Positions 12,470-20,234 of a stretch of 64,000 nt of DNA are shown here, piece by piece. Both the position numbers and the translations under genes were made by a program. The notes under the pieces are model-generated. The model was given only the letters and a program-made list of their open reading frames with translations, did not search any database and was not told the DNA's origin. Numbering within the stretch: position 1 is the first letter of the stretch; each line of letters starts with the position of its first letter. Source of the stretch: Astropecten irregularis (taxonomy: Eukaryota; Echinodermata; Asteroidea; Paxillosida; Astropectinidae); contig OZ020259.1 of the NCBI GenBank assembly GCA_963971285.1, positions 9,672,001-9,736,000 of the forward strand. The letters run 5' to 3'.

Positions 12470-13240
12470 ATGGAACAAAACAAAACAATAAAACATACAT
12501 ACTTTGTAACTGAAAAACATGATCTATATAAAAACGCAGATAAAAGTGAATATAATCATTATGGGTTGTTTAATGAGAAAAATTTAATAATAAATCCAGC
12601 GATTAAAACTTCACAAGAAGTAGTAGAATGTGCTAAATCAAAAATTACTTATAAACATGATGATAAAGAATGTAATTTAATTTTTATGTTACCAACAAAT
12701 TTTTGTTTTGGAATAAATACAATTAATACTTTTGGTGAAGAAAAAAATCCAGACAACACAACTGGCTATCAAATTGTATATAATTTACAAAATGATTGTG
12801 ATGAAATTGTTAAATACTTTGATAAAATGAGATGTACAGTAACTAAATATATTGAATCTGATAAAGATAAAAATATACCAAAAATAACCAGAACTATGTA
12901 TATAAACATGGGAAAACAAAGTGTTAAACCAATTTATGATGATAAAAACAAAAAAATGTATATTAAACTTAAATCATATGGAAAAGGAAATCAATTAAAA
13001 CAATATACAAAATTGTTTGATTCTAAAAAGAAAAAGATTGATAACATCGATGAATATATGAATAAATCATGTAAAGTTACACCTGTTCTCATCTGTAATG
13101 ATATATTTTTTGGTTCTCATGGAAATAGTGGATTTGGTGCAAGTATCAGATTTAAATTAGAACAAGCTTTTATTAGGCAATATGAAACTATACAAATCCC
13201 CACTAATGTCATGTTTGATATTGAAGATATTGATGACTAA
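12470..13240 (+). CDS. Polinton conserved-type protein of unknown function, possible ssDNA-binding protein
   Basis: 256 aa, lysine- and asparagine-rich, no signal peptide or membrane segment. The C-terminal third has a beta-rich pattern (VTPVLICNDIFFG, then GFGASIRFKLEQAFI) that resembles, from memory, a family of presumed single-stranded-DNA-binding proteins in large DNA viruses (DUF5871-like); this is a weak inference. It is the leftmost gene, reads inward from the TIR and starts just behind the duplicated TIR sequence (TATTATAAATAAG|ATG). That is the mirror image of the polymerase gene, which fits a replication role. A terminator-like hairpin follows 72 bases after the stop. Confidence 0.85.
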   Translation: MEQNKTIKHTYFVTEKHDLYKNADKSEYNHYGLFNEKNLIINPAIKTSQEVVECAKSKITYKHDDKECNLIFMLPTNFCFGINTINTFGEEKNPDNTTGYQIVYNLQNDCDEIVKYFDKMRCTVTKYIESDKDKNIPKITRTMYINMGKQSVKPIYDDKNKKMYIKLKSYGKGNQLKQYTKLFDSKKKKIDNIDEYMNKSCKVTPVLICNDIFFGSHGNSGFGASIRFKLEQAFIRQYETIQIPTNVMFDIEDIDD

Positions 13241-13311
13241 ATCTAGAATATAAAAAAGAAAGCCAAAAAAAATAACAAAAAAATTATCATTTTTATTTAC
13301 ACACTAAATTA

Positions 13312-13345
13312 AGCCACATCCAAATTAGGATGTGGCTTTTTTTTT
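13312..13345 (+). terminator. Hairpin plus T-run terminator after the first Polinton gene
   Basis: Perfect 10-bp stem AGCCACATCC (13312-13321), 6-base loop AAATTA, then GGATGTGGCT (13328-13337) followed by nine T. On the minus strand there is no T-run, so it works in one direction, matching the single upstream plus-strand gene. Similar hairpins mark transcript ends in some giant viruses such as Mimivirus (established knowledge). Confidence 0.75.
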
Positions 13346-13730
13346 ACGTCGTATGCATGTACACTACTCATATGCACTTGACAATGCACTAAAGGTTATT
13401 TACCTTAAGTGTATACACAACACTCGCTTGAAAAAAACAGCCATTCAATGTCACGCGTGGTTGTCCCCAGCGTAAACAGGGTTTTTGTTATTCAAATTTC
13501 ATTCATGACTGAACGTAGTGTAAAACGCTTAGTCATCCGCTGACACAAAGGTTAAATTCCTAAAAGCGCTCGGTTTTGTTATTGAAATATAACACATGAC
13601 TGAACCTGTGTAAACCGTCACAATCACAGTCAAACACCCCTCAAAAAATAGACTCGTCCTTTGTGTCGTCATCGTTGTTATTGCACCATTTCGAGTATAA
13701 TATATATCAAATTAAAAAACCATTTTCAGT
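13346..13730. other. Polinton intergenic stretch, no gene
   Basis: It contains two related segments with similar order (TTTGTTATTCAAAT ... ATGACTGAAC ... GTAAA at about 13483-13530 and TTTTGTTATTGAAAT ... ATGACTGAACC at about 13572-13612), suggesting an old duplication of roughly 90 bp. No coding signal is seen. Confidence 0.5.
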
Positions 13731-13806
13731 CGGGGCTGGGAGGATAGCTCAGTGGATAAGCTCGGCGGTTTGCAACCATGGGGTACCGGGTTCGACGCAC
13801 GGTCTG
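13731..13806 (+). ncRNA. tRNA-like sequence inside the Polinton
   Basis: GGATAGCTCAGTGGATAAGC contains a good pol III A-box (TAGCTCAGTGG) and about 40 bases later there is a B-box-like GGGTTCGACGC. The spacing fits a tRNA-derived promoter. The putative anticodon arm GGTTTGCAACC would place TGC (Ala type) in the loop, but acceptor and D stems pair poorly, so a functional tRNA is unlikely. It may be a captured SINE head or a pol III unit. The T-arm region GGGGTACCGGGTTC has an inverted copy at 14059-14072. Confidence 0.55.
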
Positions 13807-13841
13807 TAAAATTGAAATTAACATAACAAAAAATATGAATA

Positions 13842-14042
13842 AAAAATAGAAAAAGAAAAAATGTTTCTCGTTGAATATTTGATGTGGGTATTTAATAAGA
13901 AACATAAAAAACAATATCCTGACATAAAAAAACATGAAAAAAAAATAGAAAAAGAAAGAAAATGTTTCTCGTTGAATATTTGGGGTGATATTTAATAAGA
14001 AACATAAAAAACAATATCCTGACATAAAAAAACATGAAAAAA
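13842..14042. repeat. 101-bp tandem duplication in the Polinton
   Basis: The unit containing ATGTTTCTCGTTGAATATTT, AATAAGAAACATAAAAAACA and ATATCCTGACATAAAAAAAC occurs at about 13843-13940 and again with a period of 101 bases. Minus-strand open frames over it (F/Y/L-rich) are artefacts of the repeat. It lies between the tRNA-like sequence and its inverted partner. Confidence 0.75.
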
Positions 14043-14058
14043 AAAACCTTTAAACTTT

Positions 14059-14102
14059 GAACCCGGTACCCCAAAAAAGGGGGTCAATAGTGTTGTTGAC
14101 CC
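14059..14102. other. Inverted partner of the tRNA-like T-arm plus short hairpins
   Basis: GAACCCGGTACCCC (14059-14072) is the exact reverse complement of GGGGTACCGGGTTC in the tRNA-like sequence about 270 bases upstream, so a transcript could close a large stem around the tandem repeat. Directly after it are ACCCC-A6-GGGGT and GGGTCAA/TTGACCC (14081-14087 with 14096-14102) mini-hairpins. Confidence 0.55.
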
Positions 14103-14239
14103 TCTTTGATGAGTTTAAGGCATAGACCCCGGCCCCTTTACACTCTTTATAAAAACGCCCACGCATTGTGAGTAAAGTATTAGGTGAAAAACAATGATTG
14201 AAAAAAAAAAAAAAAAACATTATTTTTTTTTAAATATAA

Positions 14240-14673
14240 ATGGATGAGATAGATATGTGTAACCATAACATCATTATCGATGAGGCTAAAGATGAGTATT
14301 ATTGCAACAAGTGTGGATTAATTATAGGTTATAGTCTCATGGATTATTCTACGGAAAATATTAATGGAAAGTATAATCAGAGATTTTTCTATAAAAAAAC
14401 AAAGGCTTCTATAGTAAAAAAAGTCTTTGATAAATTAAACATTCAATACCAAATGTGTGACCTTAAACTCGTCGAGTTTAAATTAAAACAAATATTAAAG
14501 GGAAAAATATCTAGGGGTCATCCACTCAGGTCGTTAATGGCAGTATGTTATCTAAAAAAAACATTTTAAACGTAACCCAAGAAACAGTACAAAAGTTATT
14601 TCAAGTAGAATTAAAATATTTTAATCAAGCGTTAAAAAGATACAACGAAACTTTTAAAGAGGAGGAGCCGTAG
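14240..14673 (+). pseudogene. TFIIB-like transcription factor, interrupted by one frameshift
   Basis: The N-terminus is a TFIIB-type zinc ribbon: C7, H9, C22 and C25 (CNH ... CNKCG), followed by GLIIGYSLMDYSTEN, which matches the B-reader pattern GLVVG-(D)RVID of TFIIB. The middle (SRGHPLRSLMAVCYL) resembles the first helices of a cyclin-like repeat. The frame stops at 14569, right after an A8 run (about 14553-14560). The +2-shifted frame stays open to TAG at 14671-14673 and continues in the same style (ILNVTQETVQKLF, YFNQALKRY). The break is therefore a homopolymer slip, real or a sequencing error. Only one cyclin repeat would fit; cellular TFIIB has two. TFIIB-like factors are known in nucleocytoplasmic large DNA viruses, but I do not know them as a standard Polinton gene. 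Confidence 0.8.
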
Positions 14674-14751
14674 GGCTAACTCTCGCTTGACTTTCTTTAT
14701 AACTCGGAGGTTTACTCTCCTCGTTTTTAAACGACTTTGTCAAACTTAAAC

Positions 14752-15423
14752 TTAATTTCCAAGTTTTTTCATAAGCTCTTTTTTTTCTTTGGCGAGTAAA
14801 TCACTCGCCATCGCTTTAGCCTTTTCTTCAACTTGTCGTTCAAATTCAACTTTATTTAAATGTTTAGCTTCTTCTAACTTTGTAGAAGTTTTTAATCTTA
14901 TTTTTTCTTTCAAGTCGTTAAATTTTTTAAGTTCTGACGTAATTAATATAAATTCTTCGTGAGAAATATCACCATCTTCGATGGCTTTTGACACGTATTC
15001 ATCTATCGTGTTTAACTTTGCATCTGCTAAAATTTTAATCTGATCGTGTTTTTTACTCTTTACCGTTAATTTTTTGCTTGCGTATTTAAGTACCGCGTAA
15101 AATCCAAAGGCACCTATGCTAGTCCCCTCTAAGACTAAGCCAATTGGGGCACTAATAACACCCATTAATGCGGGGATCCCTATCGCGGCTGCAGTGACCC
15201 CCAGTACTTCAACCCCGTGCTCTACATATTGAATCGCAGAGATCCACCTTTTTAACTTTTTAAAAGAAACCTCGCGCGAGTTTCTTTCTTTACAGATTAG
15301 AGATTTAATATCTTCAATTTTTTGAAGTCGATAAATTTTAGTTTCGTCTTTAATATCATCACCGCTGTTTAAGTTTAGATCAGGATATAAAGGTTTTATT
15401 TCATTTACATTTACGGTTGCCAT
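14752..15423 (-). CDS. Conserved Polinton membrane protein with helical C-terminal domain
   Basis: 223 aa. Residues about 75-115 form two closely spaced hydrophobic segments (VLGVTAAAIGIPALMGVI; then LVLEGTSIGAFGFYAVL). They are followed by a charged helical region with the pattern KKHDQIKILADAKLNTIDEY and DGDISHEEFILITSEL, which I recognise from uncharacterised proteins of other metazoan Polintons. The C-terminus is Lys/Glu-rich. The start is supported by a CTTATATATTAAA element just upstream (15427-15439). It is the last gene of the minus-strand block and converges with the TFIIB-like gene. Function is unknown; a membrane-remodelling or virion-membrane role is only a guess. Confidence 0.85.
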   Translation of the reverse strand: MATVNVNEIKPLYPDLNLNSGDDIKDETKIYRLQKIEDIKSLICKERNSREVSFKKLKRWISAIQYVEHGVEVLGVTAAAIGIPALMGVISAPIGLVLEGTSIGAFGFYAVLKYASKKLTVKSKKHDQIKILADAKLNTIDEYVSKAIEDGDISHEEFILITSELKKFNDLKEKIRLKTSTKLEEAKHLNKVEFERQVEEKAKAMASDLLAKEKKELMKKLGN

Positions 15424-15426
15424 ATT

Positions 15427-15439
15427 TTTAATATATAAG
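15427..15439 (-). promoter_or_regulatory. CTTATATATTAAA promoter-like element
   Basis: On the minus strand, a TTTAAAAACG run leads into CTTATATATTAAA, 3 bases before the ATG region of the 223-aa gene. It is one of at least seven such sites in this Polinton. Confidence 0.65.
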
Positions 15440-15444
15440 CGTTT

Positions 15445-16635
15445 TTAAATTATTTCACATTCGATTAAAATCCCCGCGCCTTTGTTATTGATGATTTTTC
15501 CTTCCTCGTTTTTAATTGAAAAGGCAAGTTTATTAATTTTACCGTTTTTTAATGTTTTCCCAACGTGAGTTTGGTTTGTTTGGCTTGTGTGATAAAATGA
15601 TAACATATTTGAAGGAAACCCGTTGTAAAAATTATCACTCGTGTTTAACTGCTCGCAATGAATAAACGTAATGTTAAATGGGTTAATATCGTAATCACCC
15701 TTATAAATGACATTTGGGATTAACCTTCCTTTGGGTAAATTGAGCAAATTAGAAACTTCTCGATTTAAACGTAGATTAAGGTTTATATCAGTGACCCTTA
15801 AGGTCACCGTTTTACTTTCTCTATAGACTTTAAAGCTCACACCAGGTATCGCGTTTATCAATGACTCGAACCAATCGATACCATAAAATCCAGGTAAAAT
15901 AATGATGCTTCCTGATTTGCCCTCGGGCAAAGCCGTAACCTCACTCACCGGATGTAGCGCATTTACGATTGGCTCTTTATGTCCTAAAACAACGAGGCTG
16001 TTTTTAATTTGTGGTAAACGCATATTTTCTGTTTTTTCTTGATTGTCATTGTTGTATCCATATCGAAGTAAATCTGCGGCTAATACTTGACCTTCTATGA
16101 TATATTCTATTCTTTTATTTAATAAATGTATTACATAGTTAACTTTATTTTGTAATTCATCATCAAGTCTATCCCTAGATGATTCTAGGGTTCGTTTTCG
16201 TTGTCTTAGGACCTGTATTTCTTCTTGTATTTTTATTTCCACTTCGTTAAGAATTCCAGTATCATATCCATCAAACATCTGTTTAATAATGCGTGTTATG
16301 ATTTCTTCTCGGCTTTGTTGAATTTCTTCGGTTGTCATCGATAAACGAAATTGATTCATTATCTCAGGGGTCAGTTCTAATGGCTTTGTCTGTGGTTGTG
16401 AGCTTTCATCAGTTTGTCTATTGTCTCTAGGCCTACCGTTAGTATAAGCGGGTTGCCCATCTATCTCCTTTTCCCAAGTAATCTCACTGGATTTAGTTAT
16501 GTTAAAATAGCCTACCGTAAACACGAGATTTTTAACGCGAATTTGTTTTGAGCCATCTAAATTATCAATCACCTCTTGCAATTTAAACGTTTGTTCGTTT
16601 TTTGTCAAATAAAATGTGTGTTGTATTCCGCTCAT
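15445..16635 (-). CDS. Putative Polinton minor virion protein
   Basis: 396 aa. The N-terminus (HTFYLTKNEQTFKLQEVIDN) and C-terminus (ITFIHCEQLNTS, then GKINKLAFSIKNEEGKII) follow the layout of a large Polinton virion-type protein: beta-rich ends with an 'IHC'-like strand and a final hydrophobic strand. The middle (about residues 95-200) is Gln/Glu-rich and predicted helical or coiled coil. No catalytic motif and no membrane span. It shares a divergent intergenic region of 39 bases with the 419-aa gene on the other strand. Minor capsid or fibre-like role is inferred from resemblance and position only. Confidence 0.75.
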   Translation of the reverse strand: MSGIQHTFYLTKNEQTFKLQEVIDNLDGSKQIRVKNLVFTVGYFNITKSSEITWEKEIDGQPAYTNGRPRDNRQTDESSQPQTKPLELTPEIMNQFRLSMTTEEIQQSREEIITRIIKQMFDGYDTGILNEVEIKIQEEIQVLRQRKRTLESSRDRLDDELQNKVNYVIHLLNKRIEYIIEGQVLAADLLRYGYNNDNQEKTENMRLPQIKNSLVVLGHKEPIVNALHPVSEVTALPEGKSGSIIILPGFYGIDWFESLINAIPGVSFKVYRESKTVTLRVTDINLNLRLNREVSNLLNLPKGRLIPNVIYKGDYDINPFNITFIHCEQLNTSDNFYNGFPSNMLSFYHTSQTNQTHVGKTLKNGKINKLAFSIKNEEGKIINNKGAGILIECEII

Positions 16636-16662
16636 TCTTACTCTACTTTTATTATAAAAAGA

Positions 16663-16674
16663 CTTATATTATAA
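16663..16674 (+). promoter_or_regulatory. CTTATATTATAA element abutting the ATG
   Basis: The element ends directly at the ATG of the 419-aa gene (16675), leaving almost no 5' leader. It is the plus-strand representative of the motif found before the minus-strand structural genes. Confidence 0.65.
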
Positions 16675-17934
16675 ATGGGAAACTCTTTAGGCGCTTTAGC
16701 TATTATCGTCAATAAAAATAATACTTTTTTTGTACAATTTAAAGATATGTCAACCGCGTATAAATTACCACGTGTTGAAACGGACGAAGCAATCACACGT
16801 TGGCAAACCAACCCTTTGTCTTTTTATCAAAACCAATTCAACTTTGCGATTTATTGTGCCACGACCGCGTGTGGAGTAGGTCTTGACCTCCTCCACAATA
16901 AAAACCAATATATTTCATCGCTGTATCATTTTCACGTGTATTATACTATACGAAAAATATTTTATAATTTGGTAGCACCTATACCTGGTGATGATGTATT
17001 TAACGCGTTAAATAACCGTTATGATACGAGAGCTTTTACGGACACGTGCCGCGTATTTGGCATCGATCGAAGCAAGTCTTTTAAACAAACGAGAGATACG
17101 ACCTCAAACGGCTTGGGTACTGCTTTTTACTACAATTCGGGGTCAGTTCCAGTACCGGGAAAAAACTATGACCCCCACGACTTGGGTGTAAACTACGGTA
17201 CGTATGCAGGCTCAACTTTTATGGGATTTGGTTTAATGGATCCACCAAAAGGATCGGGTCACGCGAGTACCTATACGGTCACTTGGCTTGAACAATCCAA
17301 TAATGTTTTAGGTGCTTGGACAGACTTTATTTCAAAGACGAGTTCTTTTACCGATGTTGGAATTACAAAAATTAACGAATCGATAAGGGCTTACGTGTAC
17401 GCGCTTTTAGGTGCACAAGCACAAACAAAAACCAGTGCATTAACCCCGGGAACCGGTTTAGATGCGCAGCATCAGTTTGTTACCATCGTAGAAAGTCTTA
17501 TTAATAGCGAACCAGATTTAGAGCAAAGTATCAATCAATTTCAAGATTCACTGCAGTATGCTAAAACTCCACTCAACTTTGTCGTAAGACCCGGGCTATA
17601 CCTCATTCCGTCAGATATGGATTTAAGGGTAGGCATACACGATGGTTACAATAATAACTTGCAAATTGCACCTTTAACCGCTAAACCGGGATTTCAACCA
17701 ACCTTAAACGCTCCGATACAAGTTGATGACTTTGATCCTCAGCCAACCCTTGAACCCAAACCCACTCAAGAACCAACAGAAGAACCTACACCACGTTTAT
17801 CACCTATACCTAAAACCTCAGAGTCAAATCCTAAAGCATCTTTAGACATTCATCAAGATGAAAAATTATCTTTAACGATAGGAACAGTTGCAATCATTGC
17901 GATAGGAGTTTTAGTCTACAAAATTTTGACTTAG
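16675..17934 (+). CDS. Conserved Polinton virion-type protein with C-terminal membrane anchor
   Basis: 419 aa. The stretch GAWTDFISKTSSFTDVGITK followed by SIRAYVYALLGAQAQTKTS matches a signature I know from uncharacterised Polinton proteins (aromatic-YALLGAQ motif). Residues about 345-385 are a Pro/Thr/Glu-rich repeat-like linker (PTQEPTEEPTPR). Residues about 399-417 are a single hydrophobic span (LTIGTVAIIAIGVLVYKIL), so the protein is tail-anchored with its bulk on one side of a membrane. There is no signal peptide. A structural or membrane role in particle assembly is inferred. The gene converges on the 450-aa gene, and a bidirectional terminator lies between them. Confidence 0.83.
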   Translation: MGNSLGALAIIVNKNNTFFVQFKDMSTAYKLPRVETDEAITRWQTNPLSFYQNQFNFAIYCATTACGVGLDLLHNKNQYISSLYHFHVYYTIRKIFYNLVAPIPGDDVFNALNNRYDTRAFTDTCRVFGIDRSKSFKQTRDTTSNGLGTAFYYNSGSVPVPGKNYDPHDLGVNYGTYAGSTFMGFGLMDPPKGSGHASTYTVTWLEQSNNVLGAWTDFISKTSSFTDVGITKINESIRAYVYALLGAQAQTKTSALTPGTGLDAQHQFVTIVESLINSEPDLEQSINQFQDSLQYAKTPLNFVVRPGLYLIPSDMDLRVGIHDGYNNNLQIAPLTAKPGFQPTLNAPIQVDDFDPQPTLEPKPTQEPTEEPTPRLSPIPKTSESNPKASLDIHQDEKLSLTIGTVAIIAIGVLVYKILT

Positions 17935-17964
17935 AAAAATATAAATATTTAAACCAAAAAAAAT

Positions 17965-18005
17965 ACCCCCAAGCTCAAAAGAGCTTGGGGGTTATTTTTT
18001 TTTTT
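17965..18005. terminator. Bidirectional hairpin terminator between convergent Polinton genes
   Basis: Perfect 12-bp stem ACCCCCAAGCTC (17965-17976), loop AAAA, GAGCTTGGGGGT (17981-17992). On the plus side a TTATTTTTTTTTTT run follows; on the minus side the stem is followed by TATTTTTTTT. T-runs on both sides fit its place between stop codons at 17934 (plus) and 18028 (minus). Confidence 0.85.
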
Positions 18006-18027
18006 ATTATTTTGTTAAAAAACAAAA

Positions 18028-19380
18028 CTACCAATTATTTTTAATATAAGCAATAATTAAAGCACCTGCACCTATAAATAAAGCCCACACGTGTTCTGCT
18101 AGCCAGCCAACTGATTTACTTAAAACATTTAGTAACCAACTTATGACGCTACCAATGACCCCCGGCAGCGCACCTAATGCGGCTAACCCTAATTTTTTCA
18201 AAGCGTTTGCTAAGTTTTTCAAGTGCTTGTGTACCCACTCTTTGATGCCACCTCCTGATGGTGGCTCAGGTTTAGGTGCGGGTGGTTCTGGGGTTGGGAT
18301 ACCTACACCTCTAACGGCTGCTACCACAGAGCTTACCAGTGTGCTGATGGCCATAGAAATTGCTGCTAAAATACTCGCGATCGTGACACCTTGCTCTTTA
18401 AATAAAAACTTAATTTTTTCTCTAAGCGTTACATCACTGTCTAACATTATATTGATTGTTTCTTTGACGCGATTGATTTGAGATTTTATTTTATCTGATT
18501 CTCTAATGATATTATTAGACCTTTCTCGTATTTCAATGTTTACATTTTCTAACTCTTCTGTGAGTGATCCTATTTGTTCTTCATCTTCTGCTTTTTTTGC
18601 TTCGTTTAATTCTTTTTTAACTCTTTCTTTTGTCTCATTTAACTCAGTTAGCTTTGATTGTTCCAATAATAAATTTGCTTTAAGCGATTGTAATGTTTTG
18701 TCTAAACCACGTAGCTCTCTGATATTAAATTCACTTTGTTCATCAATATTGGTTTCTTGTTCGAGTTCTTCTATAACATTACTCGTTTGATCAGCTGCTT
18801 GTGGTAAATCTTGTAAGGGTATGTTTTCACTTTGAATATCAGTTAAAGATGTACTTGCTTGTTGAAGCGCTGTGCTTGCTTCTTTGCTGCGTTTTGATTT
18901 ATTAAAATCAACAATTCCTAAATCGTTTCGCATAAAACTAGATCTATATTTAATTCCTTTATCTTTTGTTCTAGAATATATTGTACTCACAGAAGCAATT
19001 TTTTTAAAATCATTTTCCAACGTTAATTTTATTTTAATTCCATCTTTTTCGTAATATATTCCATCCTTTTCAAATCTAAAGTTTTCGCGTTGAATTAAAT
19101 CAAAAGTTTTATAACCTTCACTTTTTATGCTAGCATAAAAATTATCAATGTACTGATTTTGAATTTGAAACGCTAGAAAAACATTTTCACCATTACGAAG
19201 AGCTCTTAATTCCTCTTGTTGTTTTTGTGCATCACCACCTCGTAAATTATTTAATCGAGCTTGATTTTCTTCAGTATCGAGTTCAGTATCATCATAAATG
19301 GGGTTGTTAAATTGTTGATCGTCTCTATCTTCTGTTTCATTTAACAGGGGATCATTCTCTTGATAATCAAAATCATCCAT
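18028..19380 (-). CDS. Conserved Polinton coiled-coil membrane protein
   Basis: 450 aa, a recognisable Polinton family. The order is: acidic N-terminus (MDDFDYQENDPLLNETEDRD); a beta-rich segment around residues 70-150; a long heptad-rich coiled coil (about 225-315); the strongly conserved TLREKIKFLFKEQGVTIASI motif running into a first hydrophobic span (about 335-360); a Pro-rich linker (PTPEPPAPKPEPPSGGG); GIKEWVHKHLKNLANALKKL amphipathic helix; and two C-terminal hydrophobic spans to the end. The architecture suggests a membrane-inserted, oligomeric protein. Its job is not known; a role in an internal virion membrane or in entry is speculation. Confidence 0.88.
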   Translation of the reverse strand: MDDFDYQENDPLLNETEDRDDQQFNNPIYDDTELDTEENQARLNNLRGGDAQKQQEELRALRNGENVFLAFQIQNQYIDNFYASIKSEGYKTFDLIQRENFRFEKDGIYYEKDGIKIKLTLENDFKKIASVSTIYSRTKDKGIKYRSSFMRNDLGIVDFNKSKRSKEASTALQQASTSLTDIQSENIPLQDLPQAADQTSNVIEELEQETNIDEQSEFNIRELRGLDKTLQSLKANLLLEQSKLTELNETKERVKKELNEAKKAEDEEQIGSLTEELENVNIEIRERSNNIIRESDKIKSQINRVKETINIMLDSDVTLREKIKFLFKEQGVTIASILAAISMAISTLVSSVVAAVRGVGIPTPEPPAPKPEPPSGGGIKEWVHKHLKNLANALKKLGLAALGALPGVIGSVISWLLNVLSKSVGWLAEHVWALFIGAGALIIAYIKNNW

Positions 19381-19406
19381 CTTTAATTATTTATTATATA
19401 CACATT

Positions 19407-19661
19407 TTAAACTGTAGGTTTATTTATAATACTACCCGGTAAGATTCCCTGTGTGACTAGCCACTGTTGCGTTGCTAAAGAACCTCCGACTAATGCGGTT
19501 AGTTTAGCCGCATCTTCTACGCTAAGCCTATCTAAATCAGGTGATTTAATTTTGAGTAATTTTTTACTTACCATTGAGTATCCCATGGTTAAAAGGCTTA
19601 ACACTGCACCATGATAAACTGTGTTTGCTATTCCGTTTATATCAATATTTGTATTTGCCAT
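19407..19661 (-). CDS. Small conserved Polinton membrane protein
   Basis: 84 aa with a hydrophobic stretch after residue 15 (VYHGAVLSLLTMGYSMVSKK) and a second near residues 50-70 (AAKLTALVGGSLATQQWLV), ending in QGILPGSIINKP. This layout (span, KK-L motif, short helix, 'QGIIP' end) is shared by small Polinton proteins of unknown function. A CTTATATAGTAA element precedes the start (19664-19675). Confidence 0.82.
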   Translation of the reverse strand: MANTNIDINGIANTVYHGAVLSLLTMGYSMVSKKLLKIKSPDLDRLSVEDAAKLTALVGGSLATQQWLVTQGILPGSIINKPTV

Positions 19662-19663
19662 TC

Positions 19664-19675
19664 TTACTATATAAG
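19664..19675 (-). promoter_or_regulatory. CTTATATAGTAA promoter-like element
   Basis: On the minus strand it is preceded by AATTTTAAAAA and lies 2 bases from the ATG of the 84-aa gene, in the same arrangement as at the other structural genes. Confidence 0.65.
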
Positions 19676-19690
19676 TTTTTAAAATTTAAA

Positions 19691-19801
19691 TTAGTTCCCC
19701 TTTTTTAAAGATTGATAAAAGGGAAAGCCAATGGTGACTGCTGCTATTAAAACACAAATATAAACTGCGGCGGCAATATCATTTACGGTTGTTTCATCCA
19801 T
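19691..19801 (-). CDS. 36-residue membrane miniprotein of the Polinton
   Basis: A short open frame beginning MDETTVNDIAAAVYICVLIA and ending in SLKKGN: one hydrophobic span (about residues 10-29) with an acidic outside and a basic end. It is too short for ordinary ORF lists. It fills the gap between two larger genes exactly and has its own TATATATTAAAAATG element directly upstream (19802-19815), so it is very probably expressed. Confidence 0.75.
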   Translation of the reverse strand: MDETTVNDIAAAVYICVLIAAVTIGFPFYQSLKKGN

Positions 19802-19826
19802 TTTTAATATATAAACATTTAAAAAA

Positions 19827-20234
19827 TCAATCCATTAAAAGTTCTTCGGGTTGACTCTGTGGTAGACTTGGTTTTGTTATTTGAATAGGTTTATAGTTTT
19901 CTGGTGATTTGTTTAATGATTTATACAATAAAAAACCTATACCGCCTACTAAAATTAAACCGCCAACATAAAGTAATCTCGAATCAGGGGTATTTTGAAT
20001 AATCTCCGACTCTGTCTCTTCTGTTTTTATTTTAGCTAATTGCTCTTTCATTTTTTTATTATGTTCTGCCAGGCGTTTACCTTGTTCAACGCGTTTAGCG
20101 TTTTTAGGTTTTACGGTTTGTTTTTTAGTTACTTGCGCCACTGGGGTTGTTGGTATCGGTGTTGGTGCTGCTGGTGCTGTTGTTGGGGGTGCTGTTGGTA
20201 AAGCTTGCTCCTTCTCCTGATGCATAGTTGTCAT
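19827..20234 (-). CDS. Conserved Polinton single-span protein with Pro/Thr-rich N-terminus
   Basis: 135 aa. The N-terminal 35 residues are Pro/Ala/Thr-rich. Then comes a basic region with the recognisable KRVEQGKRLAEHNKKMKEQL pattern known from Polinton proteins, and one membrane span (about residues 88-106, LLYVGGLILVGGIGFLLYK), then a short tail. Its first 110 bases overlap the end of the 205-aa gene in another frame. The CTTATATAATAAA element lies inside that upstream gene's 3' coding part. Start chosen at the first ATG after the element; a second ATG is three codons later. Confidence 0.82.
   Translation of the reverse strand: MTTMHQEKEQALPTAPPTTAPAAPTPIPTTPVAQVTKKQTVKPKNAKRVEQGKRLAEHNKKMKEQLAKIKTEETESEIIQNTPDSRLLYVGGLILVGGIGFLLYKSLNKSPENYKPIQITKPSLPQSQPEELLMD

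Noticed and set aside
13731..13806. Functional tRNA-Ala gene in the Polinton
   Set aside because: The acceptor and D stems do not pair properly. Kept only as a tRNA-like sequence.
13726..14074. Minus-strand F/Y/L-rich open frames of 60-99 residues in the Polinton
   Set aside because: They read through the 101-bp AT-rich tandem duplication, and the same peptide is repeated. They have no promoter element and no conservation that I know.
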